From contig JAFZQH010000015.1 of NCBI GenBank assembly GCA_017550165.1, forward strand, positions 29,886-93,885: DNA of 64,000 bases. The letters are read 5' to 3'. This DNA is from Lachnospiraceae bacterium. Lineage in GTDB: Bacteria > Bacillota > Clostridia > Lachnospirales > Lachnospiraceae. A program made the position numbers and the translations under genes. Below, piece by piece: positions 53,686 through 62,159 of the stretch (its first letter is position 1; each line of letters opens with the position of its first letter). The notes beneath the pieces are model-generated. The model worked only from the letters and a program-made list of their open reading frames with translations. It was not told where the DNA came from and ran no database searches.

Positions 53686-55728
53686 CTATGCTTCTCCCTC
53701 CCGGATCATTTCATCAATAACCGACTTGATCCGCAAAATAGCGTCTTCCATAGTACAACCTGCGAGCTGTGCTCCGGCAGTGTTACCGTGCCCGCCGCCT
53801 CCCATGCGCTCCATAAGTTTGGATACATTGACCTCGTCCATGGATCTGGCGCTTATGTATATGATATTGTTATGCTCCGTAAGGACCACGGAGGCCTTAA
53901 CTCCAATAATATTAAGAAGCTCGTTGGCCGACTGGGCGGCCACTATGGTAGGCGAATCCACATGGTCTGGGTCGCATACGGAAATGGCAAATCCGTTATA
54001 GAGCTCGGCATTTCTTACCACCTCGGCCTTTGCCTTGTAGGCGGAGATATCATTCCTGAACATCTTACGGACCCTGTTAACATCAGCGCCGCACCTTCTA
54101 AGATATGCAGCCGCCTCAAAAGTCCTGACTCCCGCCTTGCTGGTGAAATTATTGGTGTCAATGATGATACCCGCATACAGACAGTCAGCCTCATGATTCT
54201 TGAGTTTAATGGACTCATCAAAGTATTGCAGGATCTCGGCAACCATCTCACAGGTAGAGGACGCATAAGCCTCCACGTAATACAATACCGGATTCTCTAT
54301 GGCTTCTTCGCTCTGTCTGTGGTGGTCCAGAACCACAACCGTCTTGGTCATGGACAGGATCTCTGCGCACTCGCAGTAGCTGGGCTTGTTAACATCCACC
54401 ACTACCACTGCAGTATTAGCCGTCACATTCTCTACCGCATCTGCACTGGTGTAGAACATGTCGTCCGGGTATCCTTCCTGACCCAGGAATTTATCTATCA
54501 TGGATCTTACTGAATTGGTAATCTCATTTATAACGATATGTGCAGGCTTGTTAAGTACCTCACAGGCCTTATATACACCTATGGCCGCACCAAAGGAATC
54601 CACGTCGGATATCTTATGCCCCATGATGACCACGTTATCTCTGGACTGGATGATCTCTCGTAGGGCATGGGCCTTAACTCTGGCCTTAACCCGGGTGCTC
54701 TTCTCCACGGTCTTGACAGAACCACCATAGTAGGATATCTTGTTAGGCTCCTTGACCACCGCCTGATCTCCGCCACGACCGAGAGCCAGTTCTATAGCCA
54801 TCCTTGCATACTCCATGGTCGCACCGTAACTGTCAGGATTGTAACCAATCCCGATACTCAGTGTGACAGTCGCCCCCTCTCCGGCATTGATCGAGTGAAT
54901 ATCGCTTATGAGAGAGAACTTATCCTCCTGAAGCTTAGGCAGGTACTTTTTCTTGAAAATGATGTAATACTTGTCTTTCTCTATCTTCCTTGCAATACCG
55001 TCTGCAGACTCCAGATATTTGTTGATGCGTCTGTCGATAAGAGCCGTGATCATGGAGCGCTTAACCGTCTCAACGCTGTCAAGCACCTCTTCATAATTAT
55101 CAATATAGACGAGGCCGACAACCAGCTGTGTCTCGTCCAAAGCCCTGATATACTCGTAAAGCTTTGTTCTGTCCAGGAGGTGCATACCGTACAGGAAACC
55201 GCCAAATCCCACCTCCTCGCCGGATCCGGCCCGATCGGCAAACTTCTCCAGATCAAACCTCTTGATCTGAACAAGAAATGTCATGCCGTTAACCTCTGTC
55301 TCAACTTCATAGTACGGTCCCATCTTCTCAAGGACCTCCCTGGTAATGACCGGGATAATGTTAGTGACAGATTTGGTGTAATCCTCCGGCACATTCATAT
55401 AATCCATAAATGCATCGTTCATCCATGTGATGCGCCCCGTCTCATCCAGCAGGGTATACGGAACAATGTGTTCCTTAAGCATCTGCTGATTAAGCCTGCC
55501 ATACTCCGACGCGAAATCAATGAACTGCTGAAGGACCTTTTTTCTCTCTAAAGCATATGAACTGATAAAGATGCCAAAATATATAAAGATGACTCCCAGG
55601 ATGATAAGACCGGCATTGGTGTCTATAAAGAATAATCCTATGTCGGCACAAATGAGGACCGCTCCGAATACGATAGCGATAATAAGGAGTGTCTGTAAAT
55701 GCCTCAGGAGATTTTTTTTCTTGTTCAT
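53686..55728 (-). CDS. gdpP: c-di-AMP phosphodiesterase, GdpP type
   Basis: About 680 residues. Two transmembrane helices (about 10-55), a PAS domain (about 75-185), a degenerate GGDEF domain (about 200-335, lacking the GGDEF loop) and the DHH/DHHA1 phosphodiesterase (about 370-670: MGHKISDVDSFGAAIGVYKA, VVLDHHRQS, GGGGHGNTAGAQ). It hydrolyses c-di-AMP to pApA and thus affects wall and potassium homeostasis. I chose ATG 55728 (GGAGG seven bases upstream) over the ORF start at 55845, which crosses the promoter region. First gene of gdpP-rplI-dnaB, as in other Firmicutes. Confidence 0.95.
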   Translation of the reverse strand: MNKKKNLLRHLQTLLIIAIVFGAVLICADIGLFFIDTNAGLIILGVIFIYFGIFISSYALERKKVLQQFIDFASEYGRLNQQMLKEHIVPYTLLDETGRITWMNDAFMDYMNVPEDYTKSVTNIIPVITREVLEKMGPYYEVETEVNGMTFLVQIKRFDLEKFADRAGSGEEVGFGGFLYGMHLLDRTKLYEYIRALDETQLVVGLVYIDNYEEVLDSVETVKRSMITALIDRRINKYLESADGIARKIEKDKYYIIFKKKYLPKLQEDKFSLISDIHSINAGEGATVTLSIGIGYNPDSYGATMEYARMAIELALGRGGDQAVVKEPNKISYYGGSVKTVEKSTRVKARVKAHALREIIQSRDNVVIMGHKISDVDSFGAAIGVYKACEVLNKPAHIVINEITNSVRSMIDKFLGQEGYPDDMFYTSADAVENVTANTAVVVVDVNKPSYCECAEILSMTKTVVVLDHHRQSEEAIENPVLYYVEAYASSTCEMVAEILQYFDESIKLKNHEADCLYAGIIIDTNNFTSKAGVRTFEAAAYLRRCGADVNRVRKMFRNDISAYKAKAEVVRNAELYNGFAISVCDPDHVDSPTIVAAQSANELLNIIGVKASVVLTEHNNIIYISARSMDEVNVSKLMERMGGGGHGNTAGAQLAGCTMEDAILRIKSVIDEMIREGEA

Positions 55729-55801
55729 ACAATCCTCCGTCATACCCAAAGGTACGATATTCAGGGAATCCAAACGGGTCCCTTTTTTACACTCAACTTG
55801 T

Positions 55802-55807
55802 ATTATA
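55802..55807 (-). promoter_or_regulatory. -10 element of the gdpP-rplI-dnaB operon
   Basis: TATAAT on the minus strand, 74 bases before the gdpP ATG and downstream of the rpsR terminator. The -35 is weak. Confidence 0.5.
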
Positions 55808-55834
55808 TCACCCGGGGAGAGATTTTTAAAGTAG

Positions 55835-55869
55835 AAAAAGGACACTTCCCAATAATTGGAAAGTGTCCT
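55835..55869 (-). terminator. Terminator of the rpsF-ssb-rpsR operon
   Basis: AGGACACTT pairs with AAGTGTCCT, followed on the minus strand by TTTTTC. It starts six bases after the rpsR stop. Confidence 0.88.
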
Positions 55870-55874
55870 CAGAA

Positions 55875-56135
55875 TTAGTCCTGTACGTAAGGCATCAGTG
55901 CGATATGTCTTGCTCTCTTAACTGCAACAGTAAGAGCTCGCTGATGCTTAGCGCAGTTACCGGTGATACGACGGGGAAGGATCTTGCCTCTCTCCGATAC
56001 GTATCTCTTTAACTTATTAACATCCTTGTAGTCAATTGTATCTTCTTTACCGCAGAACACACAAACCTTTTTTCTTCTGTGGCCTCCCCTTCTCTTCATG
56101 GGAGAATCCGGTCTGTCTGATTTATTAAAAGCCAT
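55875..56135 (-). CDS. rpsR: 30S ribosomal protein S18
   Basis: 86 residues. [20 protein letters not shown] is the N-terminal part with a Cxx[21 protein letters not shown] and [20 protein letters not shown] are the conserved core. It binds 16S rRNA with S6. Last gene of rpsF-ssb-rpsR. ATG 56135 has AAGGAGG upstream. Confidence 0.97.
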   Translation of the reverse strand: MAFNKSDRPDSPMKRRGGHRRKKVCVFCGKEDTIDYKDVNKLKRYVSERGKILPRRITGNCAKHQRALTVAVKRARHIALMPYVQD

Positions 56136-56171
56136 TGTAAAACCTCCTTAAAAATGCTGCGCGGAAGCCTC

Positions 56172-56600
56172 CTAATTGAAAGGAAGTTCTTCATCTATCC
56201 CGTCCGGGATATTCATAAAACCATCCCCGGCTGCTGCGCTGGGGTCAGGTCTCTCGGTGGGCGCTCCGCCACCTGAAGAATTCTTGCTCTCCGCGAATTC
56301 GATCTCTTCTGCAATGATCTGGACGCTGTACACCTTCTCACCGTTCTTGTTGGTGTAATTGTCATTCTGCACTATGCCGGAAAGCAGTATCTTGGTTCCC
56401 TGCTTAAGGTAGCGGTCAACAAAATCCGCCTGCTTGCCGAAAGCCGTACAATTGAAGAAGTCTGTCTCCTTCTCTCCGCCTCTCTGGAATCTGCGGTCAA
56501 CGGCTATGGAAAACCTGGCTATATTAAGTGCATTCTCTCCCTGGGATACTCTCATCTCGGGATCTCTGGTCAAACGTCCCATTAAAATAACTTTGTTCAT
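56172..56600 (-). CDS. ssb: Single-stranded DNA-binding protein
   Basis: 142 residues. The OB fold (1-108) has MNKVILMGRLTRDPEMR and NCTAFGKQADFVDRYLKQGT; a Gly/Pro/Ser linker ends in the acidic tip DEELPFN used to recruit replication and repair proteins. It lies between rpsF and rpsR as usual in Firmicutes. Confidence 0.97.
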   Translation of the reverse strand: MNKVILMGRLTRDPEMRVSQGENALNIARFSIAVDRRFQRGGEKETDFFNCTAFGKQADFVDRYLKQGTKILLSGIVQNDNYTNKNGEKVYSVQIIAEEIEFAESKNSSGGGAPTERPDPSAAAGDGFMNIPDGIDEELPFN

Positions 56601-56639
56601 ATTACATCTCTCCTTCTGTGTTCATGCAAGAAAAGAGCT

Positions 56640-56927
56640 TTACGCTTCTGCTCTGACACACAGATATCTGATGACATTGTCTAAAATACGAATACGTTTC
56701 TCTATCTCTGCCGGGCAGTCTGCATCTGCATCAAACTGAATGAAATAGTAGAAGCCCTCTCTCATCTTCTGGATCTCGTATGCGAGCCTCTTCTTACCCC
56801 ACTCATCAACATTGGTGATCTTGCCGCCGAAACGTGCGATCATTTCTTTAACCTTTTCCAATGTTGCTGCTCGGGCATCATCTTCAATCTTGGCAGTCAG
56901 AACAAGAGCTAACTCATATTTGTTCAT
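56640..56927 (-). CDS. rpsF: 30S ribosomal protein S6
   Basis: 95 residues. MNKYELALVLTAKIEDDARA, WGKKRLAYEIQKMREGFYYF and the RILDNVIRYLCVR end match S6, which pairs with S18. First gene of the operon; ATG 56927 has AGGAGG nine bases upstream. The leader of about 100 bases contains CACCCC/GGGG(C)GTG and may be a ribosomal-protein autoregulatory site, which I could not confirm. Confidence 0.97.
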   Translation of the reverse strand: MNKYELALVLTAKIEDDARAATLEKVKEMIARFGGKITNVDEWGKKRLAYEIQKMREGFYYFIQFDADADCPAEIEKRIRILDNVIRYLCVRAEA

Positions 56928-57037
56928 AGTGCTTTAACCTCCTTCTGGTCTCTGGCCCCCGTCTCTCTCGGGAGCAAGGATTTGTGTCACGCCCCTGTAA
57001 ATGGGGTGTATGACGTATTGATATATCACGATTCACG

Positions 57038-57066
57038 ATTATAGCACAGGGTTTTTCTTATTTCAA
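57038..57066 (-). promoter_or_regulatory. Promoter of the rpsF-ssb-rpsR operon
   Basis: Minus strand TTGAAA (57061-57066), 17-base spacer, TATAAT (57038-57043), about 110 bases before rpsF. Confidence 0.8.
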
Positions 57067-57103
57067 GTACTTTCGAAAAAATACTTTACAATTATTTACA
57101 TCC

Positions 57104-57823
57104 CTAAATCTTGAGAGATCCGAGGACCTCTCCTATGCTTCCTGAGATGCACAGATCGGCGTATTTGTCTCTGGATGTGGGGGATTTGTTGATGACCACC
57201 AGCTTGTTTCCCTTATAATAGTCAATAAGCCCTGCTGCCGGGTATACAACCAGCGACGTTCCTCCTATTATAAGTACATCTGCCTCACTTATATATCTGA
57301 CGGATTCGGAAATGACATTGTTATCCAGTCCTTCCTCGTACAGGACCACGTCAGGCTTGATGTTGCCGCCACACTCGCAGGTGGGTACTCCGTCATAATC
57401 CAGCATGAACTGCGCATCATATAGCTTATGGCATGACCTGCAGTAATTCCTGTGAACGGATCCGTGCAATTCCAGGACCTTCTTGCTGCCTGCGGCCTGA
57501 TGCAGCCCGTCTATATTCTGTGTGATAACGGCTTTGAGCTTTCCGGCCTCCTCCAGCTTGGCCAGGGCTATATGGGCCTTATTGGGTTTCTTGTCCAGGC
57601 AGAGCATCTTATCCCTGTAGAATCTGTAGAACTCCTCTGTCCTGTTCATGTAAAATGTATGGCTTAAAATGGTCTCCGGCGGATAGTCGTACTTCTGGTT
57701 GTAGAGTCCGTCTACGCTGCGGAAGTCGGGAATGCCGCTCTCGGTGGAGACGCCGGCTCCGCCGAAGAATACGATGTTGTTGCTACCGTCAATGATCTCT
57801 TGTAATCTTTCGATGTCTGACAT
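57104..57823 (-). CDS. NAD-dependent protein deacylase, Sir2 family
   Basis: 239 residues. GAGVSTESGIPDFRS binds NAD, TQNIDGLHQAAGS and the catalytic His in LHGSVH follow, and Cys pairs CRSCHK and CECGG hold zinc. It removes acetyl groups from lysines, releasing nicotinamide and O-acetyl-ADP-ribose. Monocistronic; ATG 57823 has AAGGGGG upstream. CobB-like; acyl preference cannot be told. Confidence 0.95.
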   Translation of the reverse strand: MSDIERLQEIIDGSNNIVFFGGAGVSTESGIPDFRSVDGLYNQKYDYPPETILSHTFYMNRTEEFYRFYRDKMLCLDKKPNKAHIALAKLEEAGKLKAVITQNIDGLHQAAGSKKVLELHGSVHRNYCRSCHKLYDAQFMLDYDGVPTCECGGNIKPDVVLYEEGLDNNVISESVRYISEADVLIIGGTSLVVYPAAGLIDYYKGNKLVVINKSPTSRDKYADLCISGSIGEVLGSLKI

Positions 57824-57840
57824 AGAAATACCCCCTTAGA

Positions 57841-57875
57841 TAAAAATAACCCACATCACGTTGTGATGCGGGGTT
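57841..57875 (-). terminator. Terminator downstream of the initiator tRNA
   Basis: AACCC(A)CATCAC pairs with GTGATGCGGGGTT, followed on the minus strand by ATTTTTA. It should end the tRNA transcript, and lies about 18 bases before the Sir2 gene start. Confidence 0.75.
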
Positions 57876-57919
57876 CAATCAGAAGAAACTCTATCGAGTT
57901 TCATTGATTTAAGGACGCA

Positions 57920-57980
57920 CCGCCTACGGCGGAATGCTGTCCTAAGGTATCCTCCCGCAAGCGGGTCCCTCCTTAGGACA
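57920..57980. repeat. Nested palindromes behind the initiator tRNA
   Basis: TGTCCTAAGG (57938) and CCTTAGGACA (57971-57980) pair around an inner CCCGC/GCGGG stem; beside it CCGCC-TAC-GGCGG (57920-57932) forms a second hairpin. The first begins two bases after the tRNA 3' end. They may be processing or termination structures, or a small palindromic repeat. Confidence 0.7.
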
Positions 57981-57982
57981 TA

Positions 57983-58056
57983 TAGCGGGGACAGGATTTG
58001 AACCTGTAACCTTCGGGTTATGAGCCCGACGAGCTTCCGGATTGCTCCACCCCGCG
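57983..58056 (-). tRNA. Initiator tRNA-fMet (CAT)
   Basis: 74 nt with no encoded CCA. Anticodon CAT in loop CTCATAA; the anticodon stem has three consecutive G-C pairs (CGGG/CCCG) and position 1 (C) does not pair with position 72 (T), both hallmarks of initiator tRNA. The T arm is ACAGG-TTCAAAT-CCTGT. It stands alone rather than in a tRNA cluster. Confidence 0.93.
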
Positions 58057-58101
58057 ATAAAAACCTTACTCATTATAGACTCTTGCATCAAAAAAGTCAA
58101 A

Positions 58102-59118
58102 TCACTTATAACTGTAACCCTTTGAGTAGTGATATGACCCGTCTGTAGTAACAAACAAGGTCTGAACACCATGCTCTTCGGCAAATTTCATGCCATCCTC
58201 CAACCCAAGCGCAAAACAGGAAGTACTCAAGGCATCTCCCTCCACGGATTTCCCGGAAATGATGGTCACGGCTGCCAATCCATTATCGTAAGGATAGCCG
58301 GTAGCAGGATTCAGTATATGGTGATAGGTCTTTCCGTTCTCGGTGAAATTACGTTCATAGGTCCCGGACGTCACTATGGAAAGGTCGGATGCCTTTACCA
58401 CGTCCTTGTACTCATTTCTGTTACCGAAGGGATCCTGTAGTCCTACTGCAAAATCACTGCCGTCAGGTTTGCTTCCTACAAGAAGGACATTTCCACCAAG
58501 ATTGATCAGGGCACTCTTCACTCCCTTGTCAAGGAGAAACGTCTTTACTTTATCTGCGATATAGCCTTTGGCTATGGCGCCCAGATCTATCCCTGATCCT
58601 TTATCGGGAAGCGTAACATGATTGCCCTCTATCTTTATTCTCGTATAATCCAAGTGATCCAGTGCTTTTTTTATATCCGCATCAGCCGGAACTTTCGGGC
58701 TTTCGGAGCTGAAGTTCCACAGGGATGTCAGTGGTTCGATGGCGATATTGAATCTCCCGTTTGTATCTTTTGAGTACTGCAGGCCTGTCTTTATAAGCTC
58801 CAGTGTCTCATCAGAAACGTCTGCTTCACCTTTTTCATTTAGTGCATATATCTCACTGTCCTTATCAGTCCGGCTGAACATCTTCTCATACTTCTTTATC
58901 AGATCGAAACATTGTACGATCAGGCTTTTATCAGTAGAGTCGTATATACTTATGGTAATGGAGGTGTTTAACGCTTCCGTAATGTCCGTGATGGGGCTCA
59001 CCGAGGCAGCAGTGGAAACCGATGTGCCCCTTCCGGCTGTCCCCCCGGATAAACCTGCGCATGCTCCGGTCATCAGAAAGAATAAAGCTGTCATTACAAT
59101 AACGGTCTTCTTTTTCAT
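58102..59118 (-). CDS. apbE: FAD:protein FMN transferase (ApbE family lipoprotein)
   Basis: 338 residues. Lipoprotein signal with lipobox MTGAC (Cys 20). ApbE transfers FMN from FAD to Thr/Ser of extracytoplasmic proteins. Seen: MFSRTDKDSEIYALN, GIDLGAIAKGYIADKV, SALINLGGNVLLVG, SIVTSGTYERNF and HHILNPATGYP, DALSTSCFALG. It follows a Gx-transporter gene and a NusG-II gene, a set linked to flavin electron transfer. No FMN-binding acceptor (FMN_bind) gene is in the window, so its target lies elsewhere. Confidence 0.93.
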   Translation of the reverse strand: MKKKTVIVMTALFFLMTGACAGLSGGTAGRGTSVSTAASVSPITDITEALNTSITISIYDSTDKSLIVQCFDLIKKYEKMFSRTDKDSEIYALNEKGEADVSDETLELIKTGLQYSKDTNGRFNIAIEPLTSLWNFSSESPKVPADADIKKALDHLDYTRIKIEGNHVTLPDKGSGIDLGAIAKGYIADKVKTFLLDKGVKSALINLGGNVLLVGSKPDGSDFAVGLQDPFGNRNEYKDVVKASDLSIVTSGTYERNFTENGKTYHHILNPATGYPYDNGLAAVTIISGKSVEGDALSTSCFALGLEDGMKFAEEHGVQTLFVTTDGSYHYSKGYSYK

Positions 59119-59145
59119 TTGGTCATTACCCTCGATCTGATCCTT

Positions 59146-59652
59146 TTACGTGTTTGGCGAACGTTCCTCCGTCTTCGGAAGCCGCTTTATGACTTCAGCC
59201 GCCAGAATGCCTATGATAATACCGGCGATCAGTCCTGATATAATGAGCACAGGCAGGTAATAAATGAGACTGCCCGTTTCAAGAACGACAATGGCAACCA
59301 GTATCTGTCCCACATTATGGAACACTCCTCCCAGAACACTGACACCCATGGCAGACAGCTTATTAAGCCTCTTTGCGATGATCATGACGGCAAGGGAAAG
59401 AATCCCTCCCGCCAATGAATATGCCATTGCCGCTATACTGCTGAATGTCAACCCGGACAGCACTATCCTTATCAGGGAAACTGCTATGGCTTCCTTTATC
59501 CCGAAAATGTAGAGTGCAACGATCACCACCAGGTTGGCCAGACCCAACTTGATCCCGGGAATTCCGAAGTTAATGGGGAAAAGTGATTCCACATATGAAA
59601 ATATAAATGCAAGGGCTACCAGAAGCCCATAATACGCAATCTTCCTATTCAT
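59146..59652 (-). CDS. Gx transporter family membrane protein (Hpre_diP_synt_I)
   Basis: About 168 residues, five transmembrane helices (KIAYYGLLVALAFIFSYVE; LGLANLVVIVALYIFGI; AYSLAGGILSLAVMIIAKRL; VFHNVGQILVAIVVLETG; IISGLIAGIIIGILAAEVI). The family, historically called heptaprenyl diphosphate synthase component I, is an ECF-S-like transporter of unknown cargo. I chose ATG 59652 with GGAG six bases upstream. It sits between NusG-II and ApbE genes; homologues of this pair (EetB and EetA) occur in the flavin-based electron transfer locus of Listeria. Confidence 0.85.
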   Translation of the reverse strand: MNRKIAYYGLLVALAFIFSYVESLFPINFGIPGIKLGLANLVVIVALYIFGIKEAIAVSLIRIVLSGLTFSSIAAMAYSLAGGILSLAVMIIAKRLNKLSAMGVSVLGGVFHNVGQILVAIVVLETGSLIYYLPVLIISGLIAGIIIGILAAEVIKRLPKTEERSPNT

Positions 59653-59715
59653 AGAATACTCCATACCGTAAAGCCGGAAATGTGTACCATACCGGTCAAT
59701 ACCGGACTGCACCCG

Positions 59716-60138
59716 TTAATTAGTCACGGTATCCACCGGATTCTCTCCTCCGTCAATAACAGATACCACCACCTTATTAGGCAGGCATACGATCTGCTCC
59801 CCTTTAAGTGATATGTCCTTCTGGTGGACACACAGCAGATCCGGGCATCCTGCCTCCACCATGGAGGCAACACCGTTTTTAATGGTAAGAATATTGTATT
59901 TCTTATCGGTAATGTCATCCGGAACCTTTGTTTCGGAGAGTCTTCGCAGCACCTCGCCCTCACGGATCAGATAGCTGCCCTCTGAAGCGAGGCTCAGTCT
60001 GGAATACTCCTGCCCGTTAACCGTGATAAGGATAGTTCCTCCGGCTCCCATGTTAGCAAGCCTGTACCCTCCGTAAATAAGCAAAGCCACCAGAAGTATG
60101 ACTCCGATAAGAATAAAGTCGTTCTTCTTCGTTTTCAT
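59716..60138 (-). CDS. Membrane-anchored NusG domain II-type protein
   Basis: 140 residues. One N-terminal transmembrane helix (about 8-28), then an extracellular NusG-II-like beta domain (ILITVNGQEYSRLSL; YNILTIKNGVASMVEAGCPDLLCV with two Cys; GEQIVCLPNKVVVSVIDGG). This family co-occurs with Gx transporters and ApbE and has no transcription role despite its name. The conserved CPDLLC is a likely metal- or disulphide-forming site. It starts the NusG-II/Gx/ApbE operon. Confidence 0.85.
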   Translation of the reverse strand: MKTKKNDFILIGVILLVALLIYGGYRLANMGAGGTILITVNGQEYSRLSLASEGSYLIREGEVLRRLSETKVPDDITDKKYNILTIKNGVASMVEAGCPDLLCVHQKDISLKGEQIVCLPNKVVVSVIDGGENPVDTVTN

Positions 60139-60209
60139 AAATGCAGTATAACAAAAAAGAGCCGGTTATTGCAAACCACGCCCCTTTTGTATGACCTCCT
60201 TTAAATTGT

Positions 60210-61361
60210 CTATAACTCCAGTCCCTCATTTTCTCCTGCTTCCCTGCTCTTTTTAAAGAGGATCAGGAATACTGCCATGACGAATATCACGCTGATGGCT
60301 ATGTTCATATACATATTACGCATGAATACAAACATCAGCGCAAAGAAGCCGGCGCCCGAAAGAATTATCATCATCCGAAACTTCCGGTTAAATCTGCAGC
60401 ATTTCTTCGAGAATAACCCCAGCAGGAACAGGCATATGAAATATACCACAAATGATCCCGTAATGAACATAACCTTGGGCAGGAGCGCCACACCATCATT
60501 CCTCATAAATTCCAATGCGACAGATATATTGTTAAGGGCAAATATCAAAAACACATGGATCATCATATATCCTGTGCCGTTGGTAGTCATATTACGGTCT
60601 ATAATCCTGTTATACACCACCTCATAACTTAAGAACAGTCCGGCCACGATCAGGAAGGCCATAGTGGAAAAGTATAATGAAGTGGGCTCGATCCCATTCT
60701 CGAAGTATCCCGTTATGGAAATGACCATCTCTCCAAAGGTAAATACAACATATAGCATGGCTCTTTCGCTTAAGTGCGGAAAATCAACGGGCACAAGCAT
60801 ATTGACCTTTCCGGACAACGCAGTGGCTGCGATCCCGAACAGGATCGGAACATATGCAATGGAAATCCCCGTCCGGGAGAATACAAACATATGGACCAGC
60901 ACAAGCAGGACTTCAACCATGATGATCCCCGACTTGCGGCGCAGCATTTCCAGTACCCGAGGTTCGTCTCGGTGATATCTCATCTCAATAATATGCTGCA
61001 GTCCAATATTCGCCAGGATCAAGGCCCAGGCAATGCAGAACTGGTAAAACCGGCTCTGCCATCCGGTATGGATCCCGTCTGCCATATGATACAAGAGGAA
61101 CATGTTGACGAAAAGGAAAACATGATCCCTTATGCCGTTTCTCCCGTACAGATTGATATAGAAGGTGGTGAAATTCCATATCTGGATTATGGCCAGCATA
61201 CATAAAATGTAGGAAAGAAAAACCGACCACGGCACGAAGCCGTCCTCCACATATTGAAGGATGGAATTATTCCGGCCTATGAGATATACGAATATAAGGT
61301 CATAGATCAGTTCGAGGTATTCAACTTTTTTCTCCTGTGTTTCAATCTTATCGTTGGACAT
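60210..61361 (-). CDS. Low temperature requirement A (LtrA)-family membrane protein
   Basis: 383 residues with about ten transmembrane helices. VEYLELIYDLIFVYLI and HLSERAMLYVVFTFGEMVISI are the family motifs (HxxERxxLxxxxxLGE). The biochemical role of LtrA proteins is unknown; in Listeria they are needed for growth in the cold. It is a single gene with AAGGA-type ribosome binding site, divergent from the flavodoxin-fold gene. Confidence 0.85.
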   Translation of the reverse strand: MSNDKIETQEKKVEYLELIYDLIFVYLIGRNNSILQYVEDGFVPWSVFLSYILCMLAIIQIWNFTTFYINLYGRNGIRDHVFLFVNMFLLYHMADGIHTGWQSRFYQFCIAWALILANIGLQHIIEMRYHRDEPRVLEMLRRKSGIIMVEVLLVLVHMFVFSRTGISIAYVPILFGIAATALSGKVNMLVPVDFPHLSERAMLYVVFTFGEMVISITGYFENGIEPTSLYFSTMAFLIVAGLFLSYEVVYNRIIDRNMTTNGTGYMMIHVFLIFALNNISVALEFMRNDGVALLPKVMFITGSFVVYFICLFLLGLFSKKCCRFNRKFRMMIILSGAGFFALMFVFMRNMYMNIAISVIFVMAVFLILFKKSREAGENEGLEL

Positions 61362-61466
61362 CGATTTCCTTTGCTTCCTTCATTTATAACTCATATGATT
61401 AATTATATCTCTTTGTTTTATTATATGCTACAATAACTGTGATTAAGGACAAAGGAGTGTATCAAA

Positions 61467-62159
61467 TTGAAGACTTTGATAATTCACGGACAGAACCACA
61501 AGGGTTCTACCTATCATATAGCAAAAATGCTGGCCGACAAGATCGGTTTTGAACAGACGGAGTTCTTTCTCCCAAGGGACTTCGGTGAATTCTGTGTAGG
61601 GTGCACAAGATGCTTTTTGGAATCTGAGGATAAGTGCCCTCATTACGAGAAACTGGCGCCAATCGTGAAATCAATGGATGAGGCTGATGTTATAATCCTT
61701 GCAAGCCCTGTATATGTCCTCCATGTAACAGGACCTATGAAAGCCTTTTTAGATCACCTGGGCTACAGATGGATGGTCCACAGACCGGAAGAGAAGATGT
61801 TTGGCAAGCAGGGAGTTTGTATAAGTACCGCCGCAGGAGGCGGTACTAAGTCCACCAATAAGGATATGGCGGACAGCCTGTTACATTGGGGCGTCGGAAA
61901 GATATATAAATACGGCTGCAATGTTCACGCCATCAAGTGGGATGGGATATCTGATAAGAAAAAAGCAGAAATAGAAAAGAATACATCGGAGTTGGCCAAA
62001 AAGATAAGGGCCACGGCAGGTCATGTTTCTCCGGGTCCCAAGACAAAGGGACTATTTAATGTGATACGCATTGCCAATAGCAAGATTGCCTCCAGCCCTG
62101 CCGACAATAATTATTGGAAGAAGAAGGGGTGGTTTGGAAACAAGCGCCCCTGGAAATGA
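61467..62159 (+). CDS. Flavodoxin-family (NADPH-dependent FMN reductase-like) protein
   Basis: 230 residues. KTLIIHGQNHKGSTYHIAKM is the FMN phosphate-binding loop; VGCTRCFLESEDKCP gives a Cys-rich patch; DVIILASPVYVLHVTGPMKAFLDHL is the second flavin site. Such proteins reduce quinones, nitro compounds or metals with NAD(P)H, or carry electrons. TTG 61467 with AGGAG nine bases upstream is the start. Its last codons overlap the start of the dus gene (ATGA). Confidence 0.85.
   Translation: MKTLIIHGQNHKGSTYHIAKMLADKIGFEQTEFFLPRDFGEFCVGCTRCFLESEDKCPHYEKLAPIVKSMDEADVIILASPVYVLHVTGPMKAFLDHLGYRWMVHRPEEKMFGKQGVCISTAAGGGTKSTNKDMADSLLHWGVGKIYKYGCNVHAIKWDGISDKKKAEIEKNTSELAKKIRATAGHVSPGPKTKGLFNVIRIANSKIASSPADNNYWKKKGWFGNKRPWK

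Noticed and set aside
54667..55551. 294-codon plus-strand frame (and 53644-54513)
   Set aside because: Antisense shadows of gdpP with no family resemblance.
55729..55845. Extended N terminus of GdpP
   Set aside because: The extra 39 codons cross the likely -10 element and lack a ribosome binding site; ATG 55728 follows GGAGG.
57942..58184. 80-codon minus-strand frame through the tRNA
   Set aside because: It translates the tRNA gene and its hairpins; the typical false protein seen over tRNA genes.
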